A stretch of DNA of 62,187 nt from assembly GCF_014656075.1 (NCBI RefSeq), contig NZ_BNBS01000045.1, forward strand, positions 1 to 62,187, in the 5' to 3' direction. Shown one piece after another: positions 1 through 8,301 of this stretch. The DNA comes from Streptomyces hydrogenans (GTDB lineage Bacteria > Actinomycetota > Actinomycetes > Streptomycetales > Streptomycetaceae). The translations under genes and the position numbers were made by a program. Within the stretch, counting starts at the first letter, position 1; each line of letters begins with the position of its first letter. The notes under the pieces were generated by a model that had not been told where the DNA came from, did no database searches, and worked only from the letters and a program-made list of their open reading frames with translations.

Positions 1-2
1 CC

Positions 3-962
3 GCCACCGGGGGCACCGCGGCCCCCGCCCCCGCGCCGGCCCCGGAGCCGCCGGGCGCCCGATCCCGCCGCCGGGTCCTGACGGCCGCGCTCGCGGCCGA
101 CGCCGTCGCGGCCGAGGCGGGCGTCGGCTACGCCTTCTGGCCGCTCGGCGGCTCCGGCACCCCCGGCGGGGACGGCAAGCCCGCCGGCTCGTCCTCCGCC
201 GGCTCGTCCTCCGCGGCCTCCCGGCCCGCCGGGGCGGTTCCCGCCGCCTTCCTCGGCGCCTGGGAGGGCGTCCTCCAGGGCACCCCCGAGCACCCCCGCG
301 AGACCGTCCGCATCGAGCTGTCCCAGGGCCCGGCCGGCTCCAAGGCCGCCGTCTACACCCACGTCGGCGACGGCCGCCTGTGCATGGGCCGCTCGCGCCT
401 GGTCTCCGCCGACGAGGACAAGGTCGTCCTGGGCGAGTCGACCGTCACCACGAGCGTGCCCGCCCAGCGGTGCATGGCCGCCGCGCACCAGACCCTCACC
501 CTGCGCTCCCCCGAGGTCCTCGAATGGACCTCGGGCGCCGCGAAGGCCACCTTCCACAAGGCCCGCACCGGGTCGGAGATCCTCCCCGCCGAGTACCTCG
601 GCCGCTGGAAGATGGCGCCCCTGGTCGAGGGCCCGGAGGCCGACCGCTACACCGACGAGGTGACGGTCGCGCAGGGCGCGGTCGGCGCCGCCGTCCTGCG
701 CACCCTCAGCGTCTATCCGCGCACCGACGAGCAGGGCAACACCCTCCTGGACGCCGTCAACTGCACCTGGACCGCCATCCTCGCCACCACCACCCCGCCC
801 TACGTCACGGGCCCCATGACCCTCGAACCCGGTGCCGACCCGGACTGCGTCCGCGACGACCTGGGCAGCTACCTGGTGCTCACCACGTACAAGGGCGAGA
901 AGGTCTTCCAGGTCTATCCCATGACGGACACGGAACCGGCGGAGTACCGCCGGGCCGACTGA
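3..962 (+). CDS. C-terminal part of an exported or membrane-anchored protein (5' end outside window)
   Basis: The frame is open from the left edge and ends with TGA at 960-962, so about 319 residues are visible and the N-terminus is missing. The visible part starts with a Pro/Ala-rich linker, then an Arg-Arg-Arg patch and one hydrophobic segment, a Ser/Gly/Pro-rich linker, and about 240 residues that look like an extracytoplasmic domain with two similar halves, each containing an L(G/A)xW-type motif (FLGAWEG and YLGRWKM). Streptomyces Ser/Thr kinases often end this way (kinase, TM helix, extracellular sensor), but no kinase motif is in view, so that is only a suggestion. It converges on purA across a strong hairpin. 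Confidence 0.7.
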   Translation, partial: ATGGTAAPAPAPAPEPPGARSRRRVLTAALAADAVAAEAGVGYAFWPLGGSGTPGGDGKPAGSSSAGSSSAASRPAGAVPAAFLGAWEGVLQGTPEHPRETVRIELSQGPAGSKAAVYTHVGDGRLCMGRSRLVSADEDKVVLGESTVTTSVPAQRCMAAAHQTLTLRSPEVLEWTSGAAKATFHKARTGSEILPAEYLGRWKMAPLVEGPEADRYTDEVTVAQGAVGAAVLRTLSVYPRTDEQGNTLLDAVNCTWTAILATTTPPYVTGPMTLEPGADPDCVRDDLGSYLVLTTYKGEKVFQVYPMTDTEPAEYRRAD

Positions 963-979
963 CGGGCCCCGTGGCACGC

Positions 980-1020
980 CGAAGGGCCCGCACCCCCCCC
1001 GGGGGGGTGCGGGCCCTTCG
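980..1020. terminator. Bidirectional terminator between convergent genes
   Basis: CGAAGGGCCCGCACC pairs with GGTGCGGGCCCTTCG through a C7/G7 centre, giving a stem of about 20 bp. It sits between the stop of the leftmost gene (962) and the stop of purA (1030), so it can terminate both. Confidence 0.85.
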
Positions 1021-1029
1021 GTCGACCGC

Positions 1030-2313
1030 CTACAGGAAGGAGTTGATCTCGATGGTCTCGGTGCGGCCGGGGCCGACGCCGATGGCGGAGATCGGGGCGC
1101 CGGACATCTCCTCCAGCGCCTTCACGTAGTTCTGCGCGTTCTTCGGGAGGTCCGCGAAGGTCTTGGCCTTCGTGATGTCCTCCGACCAGCCGGGCAGGGT
1201 CTCGTAGATCGGCTTCGCGTGGTGGAAGTCGGTCTGGGAGTACGGGAGTTCCTCGACGCGCTTGCCGTCGATCTCGTACGCGACGCAGACCGGGATCTCC
1301 TCCCAGCCGGTCAGGACGTCCAGCTTGGTGAGGAAGAAGTCGGTCAGGCCGTTGACGCGGGTGGCGTAGCGGGCGATGACCGCGTCGAACCAGCCGCAGC
1401 GGCGGTCGCGGCCGGTGGTGACGCCGCGCTCGCCGCCGATGCGGCGCAGGGCCTCGCCGTCCGCGTCGAAGAGCTCGGTCGGGAACGGACCGGCGCCGAC
1501 ACGGGTGGTGTACGCCTTGAGGATGCCGATGACCCGGTTGATCTTCGTCGGGCCGACGCCCGCGCCGGTGCAGGCACCGCCGGCGGTCGGGTTCGAGGAG
1601 GTGACGAAGGGGTACGTGCCGTGGTCCACGTCCAGGAGGGTGCCCTGGCCGCCCTCGAAGAGGACGACCTTGCCCTCGTCGATGGCGTTGTTGAGGATCA
1701 GGGTCGTGTCGGCCACGAAGGGCTTGATCTGCTCCGCGTACTGGAGCATCTCCTCGACGATCCGGCCGGACTCGATGGCGCGGCGGTTGAAGACCTTGGC
1801 GAGGAGCTGGTTCTTCTGCTCCAGGGCCGCCTCGACCTTCTGCTCCAGGATCGACTCGTCGTAGAGGTCCTGGACCCGGATGCCGGTGCGGTTGATCTTG
1901 TCGGCGTAGGTGGGGCCGATGCCGCGACCGGTGGTGCCGATCTTGCGCTTGCCGAGGAACCGTTCCGTCACCTTGTCGAGGGTGACGTTGTACGGGGTGA
2001 TCAGATGGGCGTTGCCACTGATCAGGAGCTTCGACGTGTCCACGCCTCGCTCGTTCAGCCCGCTCAGCTCGGAGAGCAGGACCGCCGGGTCGACGACGAC
2101 ACCGTTTCCGATCACCGGGGTGCACCCCGGGGAGAGGATTCCGGAAGGGAGGAGGTGGAGCGCGTACTTCTGGTCGCCGACGACGACCGTGTGGCCGGCA
2201 TTGTTGCCGCCCTGGTAACGCACCACGTAGTCCACGGATCCACCGAGCAGGTCGGTGGCCTTTCCCTTGCCCTCGTCACCCCACTGAGCACCGAGCAGCA
2301 CAAGTGCGGGCAC
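1030..2313 (-). CDS. purA: Adenylosuccinate synthetase
   Basis: Makes adenylosuccinate from IMP, aspartate and GTP, the first committed step to AMP. The 427-residue length is normal for the family. The N-terminus shows the GTP-binding loop WGDEGKGK (residues 11-18, catalytic Asp13) and NNAGHT at 37-42 (His41), followed by the IMP-binding region KIGTTGRGIGPTY near 128-140. The start is GTG at 2313, preceded by GGAAGGGG at about 10 nt. It is monocistronic and divergent from the diacylglycerol-kinase-like gene. No purine operator or riboswitch was recognised upstream. Confidence 0.97.
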   Translation of the reverse strand: MPALVLLGAQWGDEGKGKATDLLGGSVDYVVRYQGGNNAGHTVVVGDQKYALHLLPSGILSPGCTPVIGNGVVVDPAVLLSELSGLNERGVDTSKLLISGNAHLITPYNVTLDKVTERFLGKRKIGTTGRGIGPTYADKINRTGIRVQDLYDESILEQKVEAALEQKNQLLAKVFNRRAIESGRIVEEMLQYAEQIKPFVADTTLILNNAIDEGKVVLFEGGQGTLLDVDHGTYPFVTSSNPTAGGACTGAGVGPTKINRVIGILKAYTTRVGAGPFPTELFDADGEALRRIGGERGVTTGRDRRCGWFDAVIARYATRVNGLTDFFLTKLDVLTGWEEIPVCVAYEIDGKRVEELPYSQTDFHHAKPIYETLPGWSEDITKAKTFADLPKNAQNYVKALEEMSGAPISAIGVGPGRTETIEINSFL

Positions 2314-2394
2314 AGGCGTACACCCCTTCCGGGTGGGGCATGTCCAAGGTCAGGGGGCGTACGCCGCCTCACCGGTGTGCCCCGGAATAGACGA

Positions 2395-2422
2395 AGCCCC
2401 TGGCGCAATAGCGCAAGGGGCT
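2395..2422. other. Hairpin in the purA/DAGK-like intergenic region
   Basis: AGCCCCTGGCGC pairs with GCGCAAGGGGCT around an AATA loop, a 12-bp stem with one mismatch. It lies 35 bp upstream of the DAGK-like start, probably in its 5' leader. It is not followed by a run of T on either strand, so an attenuator, a processed leader or a weak terminator are all possible. Confidence 0.5.
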
Positions 2423-2456
2423 CTTGCACAAAGATGCTACCCGAGGAAGGACCGAG

Positions 2457-3263
2457 GTGTCGGATCACGACCAGCTGCTGGTCATCGTCGACCCGGTCGC
2501 CCGCCGAAGTGACGGCGAGTCCGTGCGGATCGCGAAGGATGTCCTGTCCGCGGGCGCGGAGGCGAAGATCTGCCTGCCGGACTCCCCCGAGGAATTCTCC
2601 CGTGCCCTGTCCCGGCGCGGTTCCCGGTGCCCCGTCGTCCTCGGTGACGACCGGGCGCTGCTCCGCGCGGTGACCCTGCTGCACCGGGACCGGGCGCCGC
2701 TCGCGCTCGTCCCGATCGGCCCGCCGGACGCCCTGGAGGTCGCGTACGGCCTCGGCGTGCCGCGCACCGCGGTGGCGGCCGCCCGGACGGTCCTGGACGG
2801 GGCGGTACGGAGCATGGACCTGCTGGTCGACGACAGCGACGGGGTGGTCCTGGGCGACCTGCGGGTGCCCGCCGTGCCGGTGCCCGCCGCCGGCACCGCC
2901 CCCTCCGTCTGGGGGACCTGCCGCTCCCTGGTCCGCACCCTGGTGCGGCCCGCGCCGACGTACCCCGGCGTCCTGGTGCACCGGCTGCGGGTGGAGGCCG
3001 ACGGGGTGCTGCTCGCCGACGTGGACGCGCCGGTGACGGCGGTGACGGCCCGCCCGGACGGCGGCGCCGGCACGGCGGAGGTGACCGTCCACCCGGCCGG
3101 CCCGGCGGACGCCCCGCGCCGCGCCTACCGCGGCGTCCTGACCGTCTCCGGCCCCGACTTCCGCTACCGCGCCGACGGCCGCGTCACCGGCCCGGTCCGC
3201 CGCCGCACCTGGACGGTCCACCCGGAGGGCTGGGGCCTGACGCTGCCGCGCGACGGCGCCTGA
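2457..3263 (+). CDS. Degenerate diacylglycerol-kinase-like protein
   Basis: A 268-residue protein with the N-terminal alpha/beta fold of the DAGK catalytic family (LLVIVDPVARRSDGES) followed by a beta-rich half. The usual nucleotide-binding loop GGDGT is replaced by VLGDDRALLRAV, so lipid kinase activity is doubtful. GTG at 2457 is preferred over the upstream in-frame ATG at 2424 because GAGGAAGGA lies just before the GTG and the N-terminus then fits the family. It is divergent from purA. Its cellular role is unknown. Confidence 0.75.
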   Translation: MSDHDQLLVIVDPVARRSDGESVRIAKDVLSAGAEAKICLPDSPEEFSRALSRRGSRCPVVLGDDRALLRAVTLLHRDRAPLALVPIGPPDALEVAYGLGVPRTAVAAARTVLDGAVRSMDLLVDDSDGVVLGDLRVPAVPVPAAGTAPSVWGTCRSLVRTLVRPAPTYPGVLVHRLRVEADGVLLADVDAPVTAVTARPDGGAGTAEVTVHPAGPADAPRRAYRGVLTVSGPDFRYRADGRVTGPVRRRTWTVHPEGWGLTLPRDGA

Positions 3264-3341
3264 CCCTGGCCGGGAGCGGGCGCCGGAGCCAGCGGCGCCG
3301 CTCAACCGGCCGACCCCGCCCTCGGAGGCGCCTTCGGAGCC

Positions 3342-3863
3342 TCAGGAGGCGGACGGTTCCTGAGCGGCTTCGTCGGCCGCCCGCTGGGCCTTCCGTTCGC
3401 GCCAGCGGTCCATCAGGGTGAGCATCTCCTCCTGCATGAAGGCGAAGAAGTCGGCGGTCTCGGTGGTGCGGGCTCCGGCGGCCGTGTCGGCGCCGAGGGA
3501 GGCGGCGCCGTCGCGGAGGACCTTCTCCCAGCGGAGCAGGATCTGGTCGCGGCGGGTGAAGGTCTCGTACCAGATCTCGTTGTGGAGCACGTAGCGCTCG
3601 CGGCGGGTGCCCGGTTCGCGTTCGCGGGCGACCATGCCGACCTGGGTGAGGTAGCGGACCGCGCCGGAGACGGCGGCGGGGCTGATCTTGAGCTGTGCGG
3701 CGAGATCGGCCGAGGTCAGCGAGGCGGTCTCGGAGGCGAGCAGGGCGGCGAAGACCCGGGAGGCCATGCGCTGCATGCCGGCCTCGGTCAGCTCGCCGGC
3801 GAAGCGCTCCACGAAACGGGAGACGGCGTCCTCCTGCGCGGGGGTGCCTTCGGTGCTGGTCAT
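3342..3863 (-). CDS. MarR/GbsR-type transcriptional regulator
   Basis: A 173-residue winged-helix protein. The HTH lies around residues 50-80 (LKISPAAVSGAVRYLTQVGM), followed by the RE-x-GTRRERY wing and a helical C-terminal dimerisation region containing the acidic segment FMQEEM. The ATG at 3863 gives the usual family N-terminus, although the upstream SD is weak. It is divergently transcribed from the ABC efflux pair, with a perfect 16-bp palindrome in the 76-bp intergenic region, so it is probably the local repressor of itself and the transporter. The inducer is unknown. Confidence 0.85.
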   Translation of the reverse strand: MTSTEGTPAQEDAVSRFVERFAGELTEAGMQRMASRVFAALLASETASLTSADLAAQLKISPAAVSGAVRYLTQVGMVAREREPGTRRERYVLHNEIWYETFTRRDQILLRWEKVLRDGAASLGADTAAGARTTETADFFAFMQEEMLTLMDRWRERKAQRAADEAAQEPSAS

Positions 3864-3903
3864 GGGGACGACTCTATACCGTGTCTTTTTACGTTTCCTT
3901 AAC

Positions 3904-3919
3904 TTCACAAATTTGTGAA
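3904..3919. promoter_or_regulatory. Palindromic operator candidate for the MarR-type regulator
   Basis: TTCACAAATTTGTGAA is a perfect 16-bp palindrome in an AT-rich island between the divergent regulator (start 3863) and the ABC ATPase (start 3940). Its size and position fit a MarR-family dimer site covering both promoters. Confidence 0.75.
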
Positions 3920-3939
3920 ATGAGCGTACGTTCCGAAGC

Positions 3940-4839
3940 ATGACGAACGCCATCAGCGTCACCGGCCTCCACAAGTCCTTCGGCCGCACCCACGCCCTCG
4001 ACGGACTCGACCTCACCGTCGCCACCGGCGAGGTCCACGGCTTCCTCGGCCCCAACGGCGCCGGGAAGTCCACCACCATCCGCGTCCTCCTCGGACTGCT
4101 GCGCGCCGACTCCGGCGCCGTGGAGCTGCTCGGCGGCGACCCGTGGGCCGACGCCGTCGCCCTCCACCGGCGCCTGGCGTACGTCCCCGGCGACGTCACC
4201 CTCTGGCGGAACCTCTCCGGCGGCGAGGTCATCGACCTGTACGGGCGACTGCGCGGCACCGGCCTCGACCGGGCCCGCCGCGCGGAGCTGATCGAGCGCT
4301 TCGAGCTCGACCCCACCAAGAAGGGCCGCACCTACTCCAAGGGCAACCGGCAGAAGGTCGCCCTGGTCGCCGCCTTCGCCTCCGACGCCGAGCTCCTCGT
4401 CCTCGACGAGCCCACCAGCGGCCTCGACCCGCTGATGGAGGAGGTCTTCCAGGACTGCGTCCGCGAGGCCCGCGACCGGGGCCGGACCGTCCTCCTCTCC
4501 AGCCACATCCTCAGCGAGGTCGAGACCCTCTGCGACCGGGTCAGCATCGTCCGCAAGGGCCGCACGGTGGAGACGGGTTCGCTCGCCCAGCTGCGCCACC
4601 TGACCCGCACCAGCGTCACCGCCGAGCTCGCCGGACCGCCCGGGGACCTGGACCGGCTCGCCGGCGTCCACGACCTGCGCGTGGAGGGCCGCAGGGTCCG
4701 CCTCCAGGTCGACACCGACAAGCTCGACCCGGTCCTCGCCGCGCTCCTGACCGCCGGCGTCCGCTCGCTCACCAGCACCCCGCCCACCCTGGAGGAGCTC
4801 TTCCTCCGTCACTACGCGGACACCGAGGTGGCGTCATGA
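3940..4839 (+). CDS. ABC transporter ATP-binding protein (drug/antibiotic efflux type)
   Basis: A 299-residue ATPase with Walker A GPNGAGKST at 37-45, a signature loop in the degenerate form YSKGNRQK, Walker B LLVLDEPTSGLDP around 151-163, and a switch His in LLSSHILSEVE. The C-terminal extension of about 80 residues (RTSVTAELAGPP onward) is typical of DrrA/CcmA-like exporters. Its stop overlaps the start of the permease gene as ATGA, so the two are translationally coupled. Probably repressed by the divergent MarR-type regulator. The substrate cannot be predicted. Confidence 0.93.
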   Translation: MTNAISVTGLHKSFGRTHALDGLDLTVATGEVHGFLGPNGAGKSTTIRVLLGLLRADSGAVELLGGDPWADAVALHRRLAYVPGDVTLWRNLSGGEVIDLYGRLRGTGLDRARRAELIERFELDPTKKGRTYSKGNRQKVALVAAFASDAELLVLDEPTSGLDPLMEEVFQDCVREARDRGRTVLLSSHILSEVETLCDRVSIVRKGRTVETGSLAQLRHLTRTSVTAELAGPPGDLDRLAGVHDLRVEGRRVRLQVDTDKLDPVLAALLTAGVRSLTSTPPTLEELFLRHYADTEVAS

Positions 4840-6404
4840 CCGCCCTCGCCGGCACCGGCACCCTCACCCGGCTCGCGCTCCGCCGCGACCGGCTGACCCT
4901 CCCCGTCTGGGCCCTGGTCACCGGCGGCCTCGTCGCCTCCGGCCCCGGCTCCCTCGGCGGCCTGTACGACACCGCCGCCGCGCGCGCCGAACTCGCCGCC
5001 TCGATGACCGCCAACAGCTCGATGCGCTCGCTCTACGGACCGGTCTTCTCCGACTCCCTCGGCGGGCTCGTCGCCTGGCGCTTCGGCACCTTCGGCGCCG
5101 TCCTCGCGGCCGTCGCGAGCCTGATCGTGGTCGTCCGGCACACCCGCGAGGAGGAGGAGACGGGCCGTCAGGAACTGCTCTCCGCCGGGGCGGTCGGCCG
5201 CCGCGCACCGCTCACCTCCGCCCTGCTCGCCGCCCTGGTCCTCAACACCGCCGTCGCCCTGCTCGTCTTCGCCGGACTCGCCGGCCAGGGCGCGGCCGGG
5301 GCGCTCGCCCTCGCCCTCGCCATCGGCGGCACCGGCATGGTCTTCGCGACCGTCGCCGCGCTCGCCGCGCAGTTCACCGAGAGCGCCCGGCTCGCCAAGG
5401 GCATCGCGGGCGGCGCCCTCGGCCTCGCGTTCGTGCTGCGCGCGGCGGGCGACTCCGGGGACGCCTCCGGGGGCTCCGCGCTCACCTGGCTCTCGCCCGT
5501 CGGCTGGGCCGAGAGCGTCCGCGCGTACGGCGACGAGCGGTGGTGGGTGCTGCCGCTGATCGCCGCCGCCGTCGCCGCGCAGACCGCGCTCGCGTACGGG
5601 CTCGCCGCCCGCCGCGACGTCGGCGCCTCCTTCCTCGCCACCCGGCCGGGCCCGGCCGCCGGACGGCTCGCCACCGCCGGGGCCCTCGCCCTGCGGCTCC
5701 AGCGCGGCGCGCTCCTCGGCTGGGGGGCCGGCTTCCTGCTCGGCGGGCTCGTCTTCGGCGGCATGGCCGAGGGGGCGGCGGACCTGGTCGGCGACAACGA
5801 GAAGGCCCGCGAGATCTTCGAGCGGATGGGCGGCCAGACCGCGCTCACCGACGCCTTCCTCGCCACGATGGTCTCCCTCTTCGGGATGCTCGCCGCGCTG
5901 TACGCGGTCGGCGCGGTGCTCCGGGCGCACACCGAGGAGACCTCCGGGCGCGCGGAACCACTGCTGGCGGGCTCCCTCGGCCGGCTCCGCTGGGCGGCCG
6001 GCCACCTGGTCCCCGCCTTCGGCGGCGCGGCGCTGATCCTCCTCGCGGCGGGCCTCGGCCTCGCCCTCGGCTTCGGCGGCTCGTACGGCCCCGTCCTCGG
6101 CGCCGCCCTCGCCCAGCTCCCCGCCGTCTGGACGCTCGCGGGCGTCGCCACCCTGCTGTGGGGCGCGCTGCCCCGGGCGGCGGGCGCCGGGTGGGCGGCC
6201 GCCGGGCTCTGCCTGGCGCTCGGCTGGATCGGCCCGGCCCTGAACCTCCCCCGGGCGGTCCTGAACGTCTCCCCCTTCGCCCACCTGCCGAAGCTGCCGG
6301 GCCCGGAGCCGACGTGGACGCCGCTCCTCGCCCTCACCGCGCTGGCGGCGGCCCTCACCGCGGCCGGCCTGGCGGGGCTGCGCCGCCGCGACCTCCAGGT
6401 CTGA
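4836..6404 (+). CDS. ABC transporter permease
   Basis: A 522-residue polytopic membrane protein with about 12 predicted hydrophobic segments in two similar halves, as in fused ABC-2 type exporter permeases. The soluble loops carry the conserved HTREEEETGRQELL and HTEETSGRAEPLL motifs, one per half, which shows the internal duplication. The ATG at 4836 overlaps the ATPase stop by 4 nt. It forms a complete exporter with the ATPase. It converges on the P450 gene with only 6 bp between the stops. Confidence 0.92.
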   Translation: MTALAGTGTLTRLALRRDRLTLPVWALVTGGLVASGPGSLGGLYDTAAARAELAASMTANSSMRSLYGPVFSDSLGGLVAWRFGTFGAVLAAVASLIVVVRHTREEEETGRQELLSAGAVGRRAPLTSALLAALVLNTAVALLVFAGLAGQGAAGALALALAIGGTGMVFATVAALAAQFTESARLAKGIAGGALGLAFVLRAAGDSGDASGGSALTWLSPVGWAESVRAYGDERWWVLPLIAAAVAAQTALAYGLAARRDVGASFLATRPGPAAGRLATAGALALRLQRGALLGWGAGFLLGGLVFGGMAEGAADLVGDNEKAREIFERMGGQTALTDAFLATMVSLFGMLAALYAVGAVLRAHTEETSGRAEPLLAGSLGRLRWAAGHLVPAFGGAALILLAAGLGLALGFGGSYGPVLGAALAQLPAVWTLAGVATLLWGALPRAAGAGWAAAGLCLALGWIGPALNLPRAVLNVSPFAHLPKLPGPEPTWTPLLALTALAAALTAAGLAGLRRRDLQV

Positions 6405-6410
6405 CGCGGG

Positions 6411-7610
6411 TCAGACCTCCACGAGGAGCGACTCGAAGCCGCGGATCACGTAACCGGGTCTCCGGACGGGGTCCGCGGCGAGCCGCAGCCCGGGCGCCCG
6501 CCGCAGCAGCGCGTCGAAGACGGCGGCGAGTTCGAGGCGGGCCAGCGGGGCGCCCAGGCAGTAGTGGATGCCCGCGCCGAAGGTGACGTGGGGGTTGTCG
6601 GCGCGGGTCAGGTCCAGCACGTCCGCCGTGCGGCCGAAGCGGGCCGGGTCGCGGTTGGCGGAGCCGAGGAGGAGGGCGACCTCCGAGCCCCGGGGGATGA
6701 CGGTCCCGCCGACCTCGATGTCGTCGAGGACCCAGCGCTCGAACAGGTGCAGCGGGGTGTCGTACCGCAGGAGTTCGTCCACGGCCGTGGACAGCCCGGG
6801 CGCGGGGAGCGCCTCCCAGGCCCCGTGCCGCAGCAGCGTCCACACCCCGCCCACCGTCGTGTTGACCGTCGCCTCGTGGCCGGCGTTCAGCAGCAGCACG
6901 CAGGTGGAGACCATCTCCTGCTCGGTCAGCTCCTCCACCCCGATCAACGCCGAGACCAGGTCCTCGCCGGGCTCGGCCCGCCGCCGCGCGATCAGCTCCC
7001 GCAGATAGCCGGAGAACTCGATCGAGGCCCGCACGGCCGCCCGCGCCGTCTCCTCCGACGGGTTCAGCTCGAACATCCCGCAGATCGCCGCCGACCAGGG
7101 CCGCAGCATGGCCCGCTCCTCGTCCTCCTCCGGGACGCCCAGCATCGCGGCGATGACCGCGACCGGCAGCGGTTCGGCGACCGCCGCCTGGAGGTCGCCG
7201 CCGCCCGCCGCGACCAGCTCCCCCACCAGACCGTCCGCCAGCCCCCGTACCGTCGGCGCCAGCCGCTCCACCGTCCTCGGGGTGAACGCCTTCGACACCA
7301 GCCGCCGGATGCGGGTGTGGTCGGCGCCCTCCAGGTCGAGCAGCCCGTGGTCGTTGAGGGTGTGGAAGGGCTCGTGGCGGGGGTCCGGCGCCTCGCGGCC
7401 GAACTCCTCGTGGGTGAAGCGGTGGGTGTACGTACGCCCCAGGCGCCGGTCCCGCAGCAGCGCCGACACGTCCTCGTGACGCGGGATCAGCCACTGCCTG
7501 GTGGGCCCGTACCAGTGGGCGGGCCCGGCGGCGCGCAGCTCCGCGTACACCGGGTAGGGGTCGGCGACGAACTCCGGGGACCAGGGGTCGAAAGCGGCGG
7601 CGGCGTCCAT
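6411..7610 (-). CDS. Cytochrome P450
   Basis: A 399-residue soluble bacterial CYP. Landmarks are the I-helix oxygen-binding motif AGHEAT near residue 240, the K-helix E-x-x-R in DELLRYDTP, and the heme loop FGAGIHYCLGAPLARLE with the Cys ligand near residue 350. It stands alone, with no ferredoxin or ferredoxin reductase nearby, so it must borrow redox partners. The nearest genes are an ABC exporter and a two-component system, and there is no sign of a biosynthetic cluster. Substrate unknown. Confidence 0.96.
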   Translation of the reverse strand: MDAAAAFDPWSPEFVADPYPVYAELRAAGPAHWYGPTRQWLIPRHEDVSALLRDRRLGRTYTHRFTHEEFGREAPDPRHEPFHTLNDHGLLDLEGADHTRIRRLVSKAFTPRTVERLAPTVRGLADGLVGELVAAGGGDLQAAVAEPLPVAVIAAMLGVPEEDEERAMLRPWSAAICGMFELNPSEETARAAVRASIEFSGYLRELIARRRAEPGEDLVSALIGVEELTEQEMVSTCVLLLNAGHEATVNTTVGGVWTLLRHGAWEALPAPGLSTAVDELLRYDTPLHLFERWVLDDIEVGGTVIPRGSEVALLLGSANRDPARFGRTADVLDLTRADNPHVTFGAGIHYCLGAPLARLELAAVFDALLRRAPGLRLAADPVRRPGYVIRGFESLLVEV

Positions 7611-7638
7611 GCCTGGACGCTACCCCCGCTCCCCCGGC

Positions 7639-8301
7639 TCAGCGACCGACCTGCACCAGCCGTGCCTCGTACGCGAAGACCGCCGCCTGCGTCCGGTCGC
7701 GCAGGCCCAGCTTCACCAGGATCCGGCTGACGTGGGTCTTGATGGTGGACTCGGCGACGACGAGGTGGCCGGCGATCTCCTGGTTGGACAGGCCCTGGGC
7801 GATGAGGACCAGGACCTCGGTCTCGCGCTCGGTCAGCTCGCCGATCTGGGCGACGGCGGGCGCCTTCGGCGCGGTGTCGGCGGACTTCGCGAACTCGGTG
7901 ATGAGTCGTTTCGTCACGGTCGGCGCGAGCAGCGCCTCGCCGGCGGCGACGACCCGGACGCCCTCGGCGAGCTGCCGGGCCGAGGCGTCCTTGAGGAGGA
8001 AGCCGGAGGCCCCGGCCCGCAGCGCCTGGTAGACGTACTCGTCGAGGTCGAAGGTGGTGAGGACGAGCACCTTGGCGTCCGCGTCGGCGGCCACGATCTC
8101 GCGGGTGGCGTCGATGCCGTTCAGCTCGGGCATCCGGATGTCCATGAGGACGACGTCCGGTCGGAGGGCGGCGACCTGGGCGACCGCCTCCCGGCCGTTG
8201 ACGGCCTCGCCGACGACCTCGATGTCCGGCATCGCGCCGAGCAGCACCGAGAAGCCCTCGCGGACCATGATCTGGTCGTCGACGATCAGTACCTTGATCA
8301 C
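7639..8301 (-). CDS. NarL/LuxR-family response regulator
   Basis: A 220-residue two-component regulator. The receiver domain has the acidic pair Asp8-Asp9, phosphoacceptor Asp54 (VVLMDIRMP) and the conserved Lys in GFLLKDAS near residue 107. A LuxR-type HTH follows at about 155-215 (LTERETEVLVLIAQGLSNQEIA). The start is GTG at 8301 after GAAGGGG. It overlaps the kinase stop by 4 nt (GTGA), so kinase and regulator are co-translated. Targets are unknown. Confidence 0.95.
   Translation of the reverse strand: MIKVLIVDDQIMVREGFSVLLGAMPDIEVVGEAVNGREAVAQVAALRPDVVLMDIRMPELNGIDATREIVAADADAKVLVLTTFDLDEYVYQALRAGASGFLLKDASARQLAEGVRVVAAGEALLAPTVTKRLITEFAKSADTAPKAPAVAQIGELTERETEVLVLIAQGLSNQEIAGHLVVAESTIKTHVSRILVKLGLRDRTQAAVFAYEARLVQVGR

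Noticed and set aside
914..2125. 403-residue frame antisense to purA and many similar long antisense frames
   Set aside because: High GC content keeps antisense frames open; they are rich in Arg/Pro/Gly and show no domain, SD or codon bias.
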